21,056 nucleotides of DNA from CAZAMT01 sp964486145 (GTDB lineage: Bacteria > Bacteroidota > Bacteroidia > Bacteroidales > JAAAOM01). Positions 17,224 to 21,056 of this stretch are shown piece after piece. The stretch lies in assembly GCA_964486145.1 (NCBI GenBank), contig CAZAMT010000038.1:1-21056 (forward strand), given 5' to 3'. The translations under genes and the position numbers were made by a program. The notes beneath the pieces were generated by a model. The model was given only the letters and a program-made list of their open reading frames with translations. It was not told where the DNA came from and did not search any database. The stretch's first letter is position 1; each line of letters begins with the position of its first letter.

Positions 17224-17676
17224 ATGAAGAATGGAATGGTTATTAAATCATTGCCGGGCTTGATAGTATATCCTGACGGGAAAATCTTGTACAAAGATAC
17301 AATGGAACCTAAAAAGACAGGAGAACTCAAAGGATATAAATATATCAGCATCGGAAAACGCAAATTTTATGTGCACAAACTGGTTGCAGAAGCTTTTTTA
17401 CCGAACCCGGAAAATAAAAAAGTTGTTATTCACAAAGACGGAAATCTATCAAACAATGATGTGTCAAATCTTGAGTGGTCAAGCAGGATTGATGCACAGG
17501 TTCATAATTATAAACTACAAAAAAAACGTCCGAATTTCAGATTTCTCAACAGAAGCGATGTGGAGTTTATTAAGAAACAACTGGATAAAGGTGTGTCCGG
17601 TAGATTACTTGCAAGACAATTCCGTGTATCAGAAATGAAAATTACAAGGATAAAGCAGGGCAAAAGGGTTCTGTAA
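17224..17676 (+). CDS. HNH homing-endonuclease-like protein (NUMOD/HNH_3 type)
   Basis: A basic 150-residue protein. Residues ~11-45 (LIVYPDGKILYKD...GYKYISIGKRKFYVHKLVAEAF) resemble the N-terminal part of NUMOD4/HNH_3 proteins. HKLVAEAFLPNPENKKVVIH then KDGNLSNNDVSNLEW (51-85) is the HNH_3 core, with His51, His70, Asn77/78 and Asn82 in the expected places, so a nuclease centre could be intact. Residues ~108-148 look like a small helix-turn-helix (GRLLARQFRVSEMKITRIKQGKRV) of the kind that follows such domains and contacts DNA. Related proteins are common in phages and as free-standing or intron-borne homing endonucleases. No intron or intein is visible. The frame is open back to 17140, giving 178 residues if that start is used. 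It lies beside a patch of interspersed repeats, which fits a mobile origin. Whether it cuts DNA is unknown. Confidence 0.75.
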   Translation: MKNGMVIKSLPGLIVYPDGKILYKDTMEPKKTGELKGYKYISIGKRKFYVHKLVAEAFLPNPENKKVVIHKDGNLSNNDVSNLEWSSRIDAQVHNYKLQKKRPNFRFLNRSDVEFIKKQLDKGVSGRLLARQFRVSEMKITRIKQGKRVL

Positions 17677-17753
17677 ACCGAAACCGATTTAAATCTATTA
17701 AATGAAGAAGCTGAATAACCAAAATGAAACATCCGTGATTAAGCTTAACACAA

Positions 17754-17774
17754 ACAACCTGTCCCGCCAGGCGG
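17754..17774. repeat. Interspersed repeat, copy 1 (ACAACCTGTCC plus palindrome)
   Basis: ACAACCTGTCC at 17754-17764 is followed at once by the palindrome CCGCC A GGCGG (17764-17774). The same 11 bases recur at 17943-17953, again followed by an inverted repeat. Confidence 0.55.
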
Positions 17775-17797
17775 AAGGATGATTATTAGGATAAATG

Positions 17798-17881
17798 GAA
17801 CGCAGATAACACAGATCGAACAGATTTACGCGGATTTTTTTCTATCAGCGATTATCTGTAGAATCAGCGTCATCAGCGTTC
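17798..17881. repeat. 84-base imperfect palindromic intergenic repeat
   Basis: The outer arms, 17798-17816 and 17863-17881, pair at 15 of 19 positions; an inner pair of arms also matches partly (acagat...cgc.gat against atc.gcg...atctgt). The arms are built from recurring CGCAGAT or CGCGGAT units and their complement ATCAGCG. The centre is a T run (17834-17841). There is no open frame. Sequences of this look recur between genes in many Bacteroidota genomes to my knowledge, but I could not count copies. Confidence 0.7.
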
Positions 17882-17942
17882 TAATTTTAATGGTGGTAAA
17901 TTATAAACAGATAGAAACACCCATGACAAGGTTTTAAAACAC

Positions 17943-18000
17943 ACAACCTGTCCTGATTTATCGGGGAGCATGCTTAAAAGCTCTTCGCGACTAAGCGACT
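17943..18000. repeat. Interspersed repeat, copy 2, with tandem GCGACT
   Basis: ACAACCTGTCC at 17943-17953 leads into an inverted repeat CCTGAT TT ATCGGG (17952-17965, one G-T pair). Downstream, GCGACT AA GCGACT is a direct repeat at 17987-18000. The segment is non-coding and resembles the other elements in this gap. Confidence 0.5.
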
Positions 18001-18055
18001 TGACGTGAAATAAATTTTAAACAGAAAAAAGTTCTCCAAATCATTGCAAATACCG

Positions 18056-19216
18056 ATGAAGGACCTGCTATATAAAGTTTATGGTAAAGATTTAATTGAT
18101 GGTGCTGCTATTCAACAAATGGATAACGCCATCAGACTGCCAGTTTCGGTGAAAGGAGCTTTAATGGCCGATGCGCACTCGGGTTACGGATTGCCTATCG
18201 GTGGCGTACTTGCTACACACAATGCTGTTATTCCCTACGGGGTAGGGATGGATATCGGGTGCCGAATGTGCATGAGTATTTACAACCTGCCAATGCAGTT
18301 CCTCGAGAAGAACAAAACAAAATTAAAAGATATCCTGGTTGAAAATACCCGGTTTGGACAGGCAGAGTTTAATGACATCCGGGAGCACAAAATTCTTGAA
18401 CGAAATGAGTTTAAAGAGATTCTATTTTTAAAAGAATTAAAGGACAAGGCCTTTCATCAGCTTGGGACATCAGGAGGAGGCAATCACTTTGTCGATATTG
18501 GTGTTGTATATATCCATACGCACCACGAAGCCTCTATGGGTTTGCCTGCCGGAGTTTATCTTTCGGTTCTGTCACATTCGGGATCAAGGGGCATGGGAGC
18601 GGAGATTGCCCGGTATTATACGAACATTGCAAAACAGAAACGAAATTTGGGCAAAGGTGCTGCAAACCTGGCCTGGCTTGAGCTGGATGAAGAAGAAGGT
18701 GTTGAATACTGGTTGGCTATGAACCTTGCAGGGGATTATGCCTCAGCAAACCATCATATTATACACGAGAAAATTGCTTCAGCACTTAACCAACAGCCGC
18801 TGAAAATGATTGAAAACCATCATAATTTTGCCTGGAAAGAAAAAGTAGCTGACGCAACGGAGTTGATTGTCCACCGCAAAGGAGCTACGCCCGCTTCAAG
18901 AGGATCAATGGGAATCATCCCGGGTTCCATGGCAACGCCGGCTTACGTTATTGTAGGTAAAGGCAATGAAGAATCCCTGAATTCGGCATCGCATGGTGCA
19001 GGTCGGCTTATGTCAAGATCGCAGGCCAAATCTTCGTTTTCTGGAAAACAACTTCAAAATATCCTTTCAAAAAAAGGAATCCACTTAATTGGCGGTAGCC
19101 TGGATGAATCGCCAATGGCCTACAAGAATATTGATAAAGTAATGGAAGTTCAGAAAGATTTGGTAGAAGTAGCCGGGGTTTTCCAACCCAAAATTGTGCG
19201 TATGAGTGGTAAATAG
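18056..19216 (+). CDS. rtcB: RtcB-family RNA ligase (short form)
   Basis: RtcB joins RNA 2',3'-cyclic phosphate or 3'-phosphate ends to 5'-OH ends using GTP and Mn2+. The frame extends to a TTG at 18044, but the first ATG is at 18056, giving 386 residues; TTG could be the true start. Numbered from the TTG, metal ligands are Cys73 (MDIGCRM), His148 (GGGNHFVD), His178 (SHSGSRG) and His260 (NHHNFAW). HRKGATPA at 277-284 binds GTP, and His317 in SASHGAGR is the residue that becomes guanylylated. All are present, so it looks active. At ~390 residues it belongs to the shorter RtcB group, not the ~480-residue archaeal/metazoan type. No rtcA, rtcR or archease gene is in the window. It is convergent with the MarR gene, with only 7 bases between stops. 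The role is probably RNA repair. Confidence 0.94.
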   Translation: MKDLLYKVYGKDLIDGAAIQQMDNAIRLPVSVKGALMADAHSGYGLPIGGVLATHNAVIPYGVGMDIGCRMCMSIYNLPMQFLEKNKTKLKDILVENTRFGQAEFNDIREHKILERNEFKEILFLKELKDKAFHQLGTSGGGNHFVDIGVVYIHTHHEASMGLPAGVYLSVLSHSGSRGMGAEIARYYTNIAKQKRNLGKGAANLAWLELDEEEGVEYWLAMNLAGDYASANHHIIHEKIASALNQQPLKMIENHHNFAWKEKVADATELIVHRKGATPASRGSMGIIPGSMATPAYVIVGKGNEESLNSASHGAGRLMSRSQAKSSFSGKQLQNILSKKGIHLIGGSLDESPMAYKNIDKVMEVQKDLVEVAGVFQPKIVRMSGK

Positions 19217-19223
19217 TCTTTAG

Positions 19224-19688
19224 TTATTCAGAAATTTTGGTTAACCTTTTTTTTGACTGGTTGATGAGTTCCTCCAGTAATTCATTCAACTTTTGTATGT
19301 CTTTTGACTTTTCTTTTTTAAATATTTTTGTAAAAAGTGAAGTAATTTCATCCATGTGCATTTCAATGAATTCATTGCCGGCATTGGTAATGTTTACGCG
19401 CAAATAACGCTTGTCAGTTGGTTCTTTTTTAAACTGTACAAGGCCTTTGCTTTTTAGCTGCAGTGCTATTTGTTTAATATTTTGATGCGATGATTCTGTT
19501 TCAGCAGCCAAATCGGAAATTACCGGGTTATTATCAAATTTATCACGAATGGTGAGCAGTAGCAGTAATTGTTTAATGGTAATATTTGTGGATTTCAGGT
19601 ATTGATCAAGAAAATTTTCCCACAGATGGGCAAGCTTAAATGTAAGGGCTAACGATTGAAGGACTTTCTGCTGCTTCTTTTTAGGCAT
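19224..19688 (-). CDS. MarR-family transcriptional regulator
   Basis: A 154-residue winged helix-turn-helix protein. Helices in residues ~8-50 form the dimer and leading part (LAHLWENFLDQYL, TIKQLLLLLTIRD). The recognition region is PVISDLAAETESSHQNIKQIALQLKSKG split over 55-82, and the wing carries the conserved DKRYLRVNIT (92-101) typical of MarR. The C-terminal helices (~106-150) are lysine rich. MarR dimers bind palindromes and usually release DNA on binding a small ligand or on oxidation; no cysteine is present, so thiol oxidation is unlikely here. The ligand is unknown. A palindrome directly before the start codon suggests autoregulation. The gene is convergent with rtcB, and the divergent-side neighbour is a secreted protein gene whose terminator lies 50 bases upstream. 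Confidence 0.9.
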   Translation of the reverse strand: MPKKKQQKVLQSLALTFKLAHLWENFLDQYLKSTNITIKQLLLLLTIRDKFDNNPVISDLAAETESSHQNIKQIALQLKSKGLVQFKKEPTDKRYLRVNITNAGNEFIEMHMDEITSLFTKIFKKEKSKDIQKLNELLEELINQSKKRLTKISE

Positions 19689-19689
19689 A

Positions 19690-19707
19690 ACGCAAAAATA
19701 TTTGCGT
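19690..19707 (-). promoter_or_regulatory. Palindromic operator/promoter at the marR start
   Basis: ACGCAAAAATATTTGCGT has perfect 7-base arms (ACGCAAA / TTTGCGT) around a 4-base centre and ends 2 bases before the marR ATG. On the minus strand it contains TATTTTTG (19693-19700), a full TAnnTTTG box, with TTTG at 19718-19721 as a -33 candidate 17 bases away. A MarR dimer bound here would block its own promoter. The start of transcription would fall almost on the ATG. Confidence 0.55.
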
Positions 19708-19734
19708 AAAGATAAGCCAAAACCACCACAGGTA

Positions 19735-19761
19735 CAAAAAAGCCGGGGAAATACCCCGGCT
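19735..19761 (-). terminator. Rho-independent terminator of the secreted-protein gene
   Basis: AGCCGGGG (19741-19748) and CCCCGGCT (19754-19761) form a perfect 8-pair stem with a 5-base loop. On the minus strand it is followed by a T run (19736-19741 as A on the plus strand). It lies 16 bases after the stop of the gene at 19777-20379 and insulates the marR promoter. Confidence 0.93.
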
Positions 19762-19776
19762 CGAAAACCTCAGTTG

Positions 19777-20379
19777 TTATTTCACTTTTAACTCATACGA
19801 AAAAATTTCTTTTCCGCAATACATGTGTACCATATACGTGCCTCTTGGCAAACCAGCATAATTATACACCCTGCTAAAATTTATTTTTGGATCAATTTTT
19901 TCTTCAAAAAACATTTCTTCACCGTCAGAAAACGTAATTGTGATCGGCTGTTGTTCCTCGTTGAAGTAGTTGATCATCAACTTTGCCTCTTTTTCAACAA
20001 ATATAGGCAGGTAACGCATCGATTCATTCATTAACCTGACATCGGATTTTGAAACCTCAAAGGTTTTTTCAATCAGTAAATGATTGCTTTCAGTAACAAA
20101 TTTATAAATACCATCTTCCAACCGGTTGAAATTGTAAACCCTTGCATAGGGATTATTACCCGGGACTTTTTCACTGTAGAAACTGACTGTGCCTTCCACG
20201 TTTTTGATGGAAATTAAAACACCAGAACTCTGAGGTACTGTAATGAAAACTTTTGCTTTCTTACTTCCCTCGATGGGGTAAATTCTCAGATTGCCTGTTC
20301 CTGTTGCATTAACAGAAAAAGCAAAAACCAACATAATTACAAGTGCGCTTAGCACGCTTTTTAAATCTAATTTTCTCAT
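19777..20379 (-). CDS. Exported protein with two copies of a beta-sandwich-like domain, unknown function
   Basis: A 200-residue protein with a clear signal peptide (residues 1-25, LKSVLSALVIMLVFAFSVNA). I do not recognise a named family. The mature part is two similar halves. Residues ~42-110 (AKVFITVPQSSGVLISI ... ARVYNFNRLEDGIYKFV ... LIEKTFEV) align by eye with ~132-199 (AKLMINYFNEEQQPITITF ... SRVYNYAGLPRGTYMVHM ... FSYELKV). Each has the strand pattern and the G.Y...V close of small Ig-like or secretion-tail-like beta sandwiches common in Bacteroidota surface proteins. There is one cysteine (in MYCGKE). It is monocistronic, with its own terminator and an elaborate inverted-repeat array upstream. 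It probably resides in the periplasm or on the cell surface; it could be an adhesin subunit or stress protein, but nothing in the sequence decides this. Confidence 0.75.
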   Translation of the reverse strand: MRKLDLKSVLSALVIMLVFAFSVNATGTGNLRIYPIEGSKKAKVFITVPQSSGVLISIKNVEGTVSFYSEKVPGNNPYARVYNFNRLEDGIYKFVTESNHLLIEKTFEVSKSDVRLMNESMRYLPIFVEKEAKLMINYFNEEQQPITITFSDGEEMFFEEKIDPKINFSRVYNYAGLPRGTYMVHMYCGKEIFSYELKVK

Positions 20380-20408
20380 GACGCATGTATTAAATTAAAA
20401 CATTTTGG

Positions 20409-20449
20409 TACAAACATAGACTTATGTTTGTATACATCAGATATACAAA
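20409..20449 (-). promoter_or_regulatory. Inverted-repeat operator array upstream of the secreted-protein gene
   Basis: TACAAACATA (20409-20418) and TATGTTTGTA (20423-20432) are perfect 10-base inverted arms with a 4-base spacer. The second arm overlaps another pair, TTTGTATA (20427-20434) and TATACAAA (20442-20449), perfect over 8 bases with a 7-base spacer. The result is three alternating TACAAA/TTTGTA half-sites at 18- and 17-base steps. The minus-strand TATGTTTG (20411-20418) is also a full TAnnTTTG promoter box, about 30 bases before the start codon, so a bound regulator would meet RNA polymerase. Confidence 0.6.
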
Positions 20450-20756
20450 TATTTAAACTATCCTTAAGTTAAATTGAAATATGACGGTCGATTATTAAGA
20501 AAATATTACAACCCGAAATGAATATGGTGGATTAAACTTAAAAATTTCTGTATAAATGATAAAATTAACGTTAAATTGATCATTGGGGTTATGAATAAAA
20601 GGTTGATTGTAAGGGAAGACTGGCAATATAAATTTCTGAGAAATTAAAAACCTTTCACGGTGTAGCATCGTATTTACCTAAAATTTTTTCAGAACCTGAG
20701 TTCGCGCAACTAAAAATGCCAATTCACAATTACACACCATTCAATTTAATTAGGAT
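20450..20756. other. AT-rich intergenic remainder
   Basis: This 307-base stretch lies between the inverted-repeat array and the small gene at 20757. It contains a 10-base palindrome TTAACGTTAA (20565-20574). An 18-codon frame at 20591-20647 has no supporting evidence. The promoter of the small gene should be here, but I see no clear TAnnTTTG box. Confidence 0.5.
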
Positions 20757-20954
20757 ATGAGCAAAACAAAACAACTAGTCGAAAAGCTGATCTGGGAAAG
20801 ATCCAAGGGTGATCCATTTACAGAATCAAGTACACGTATCAAACTCATCATGAAAGGCATCGATCCGGTAAAAATCACCGATGAAACCCCGGATGATCCG
20901 CAAGTTATTCATAAAATAAGAGAAGTCGCCAAGGCCTTAAATATTAGCCTGTAG
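20757..20954 (+). CDS. Small conserved-looking hypothetical protein (65 aa)
   Basis: A 65-residue soluble protein with strong amphipathic, protein-like composition: a first helix (KTKQLVEKLIWERSKG), a polar turn (DPFTESSTR), a second helix (IKLIMKGIDPVKI), a DETPDDP loop, and a final helix (QVIHKIREVAKALNISL). No catalytic motif, membrane segment or signal peptide is present. I cannot name the family. The codon content and length without stops look genuine, and an open frame starts 26 bases after its stop, which suggests a two-gene unit with a product encoded beyond the window. Confidence 0.6.
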   Translation: MSKTKQLVEKLIWERSKGDPFTESSTRIKLIMKGIDPVKITDETPDDPQVIHKIREVAKALNISL

Positions 20955-20980
20955 TTGGTAATCTTAAAAAAATTAAAGCA

Positions 20981-21056
20981 ATGAAACAGACCATGTCTGA
21001 TTTATTATTGAGGCACACTGCGCTTTCGCATAGCTTCAGCGGAGCAAGCACGCACA
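20981..21056 (+). CDS. Possible start of a gene cut by the window end
   Basis: An ATG at 20981 opens a frame without stop to the end of the window (25 codons, beginning MKQTMSDLLLRHTALSHSF). It follows the small gene after 26 bases. The last 40 bases are unusually GC-rich and contain inverted repeats, so it may be chance reading of a repeat. Too little is visible to assign a function. Confidence 0.25.
   Translation, partial: MKQTMSDLLLRHTALSHSFSGASTH
21019..21049. repeat. Two short adjacent inverted repeats at the window end
   Basis: TGCG CTTT CGCA (21019-21030) is directly followed by a GCTT...AAGC pair (21033-21036 and 21046-21049). The local GC content is higher than in the neighbouring sequence. 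This could be the edge of an interspersed repeat. Confidence 0.3.

Noticed and set aside
17677..18055. CRISPR array in the repeat-rich gap
   Set aside because: The repeats differ in sequence and spacing and are palindromic; there is no series of equal repeats with unique spacers and no cas gene.
20591..20647. 18-codon open frame beginning MNKRLIVREDW
   Set aside because: It is too short to judge, with no ribosome site or promoter, and lies in an AT-rich gap where such frames arise by chance.

Overview
The window looks like a chromosomal segment of a Bacteroidota bacterium, probably an anaerobic or facultative member of the Bacteroidales/Marinilabiliales type; this rests on family recognition, not a database search. 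Supporting signs are an AT-rich, compact layout, start codons mostly without a Shine-Dalgarno sequence, several -7 boxes of the Bacteroidota type (TAnnTTTG), a lone K+-type membrane pyrophosphatase, an FAD-dependent oxidoreductase of the kind common in Bacteroidota, and a very long PAS-rich sensor kinase.

Layout. 68-3573 (+): riboflavin gene ribD, then an exported TPR / Ig-like / caspase-like (C14) protein. 3625-5421 (-): exported FAD-dependent oxidoreductase with an N-terminal carbohydrate-binding-like domain, convergent with the caspase gene. 5638-9702 (-): a four-gene run reading octaheme cytochrome c (OTR family), cytochrome b561-like quinol:cytochrome subunit, small YeeE/YedE half, larger YeeE/YedE half fused to a rhodanese-like domain. 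9896-13852 (-): a 1318-residue receiver-6xPAS-GAF-histidine kinase just upstream of that run and in the same direction. 14533-16842 (+): membrane pyrophosphatase hppA with a clear promoter candidate and a strong terminator. 17224-17676 (+): HNH/NUMOD-type homing-endonuclease-like protein. 17754-18000: patch of interspersed intergenic repeats. 18056-19216 (+): short RtcB-type RNA ligase. 19224-19688 (-): MarR-type regulator convergent with rtcB, with a palindrome at its start codon. 19777-20379 (-): small exported protein with two copies of one domain, preceded by an array of inverted repeats and followed by a strong terminator. 20757-20954 (+): small conserved-looking protein, then an open frame running off the window.

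The part that acts together is 5638-9702. The octaheme cytochrome and the b-type cytochrome would form a membrane-bound electron route between quinone and a small sulfur or nitrogen oxyanion in the periplasm, and the split YeeE pair would take a reduced sulfur product such as thiosulfate across the membrane to the rhodanese-like domain. That domain seems to lack the catalytic cysteine but ends in a Gly-Gly-Cys-Ser tail. The large sensor kinase upstream may regulate the run. This link is inferred from position. No tRNA, rRNA, CRISPR array or complete insertion sequence was seen.
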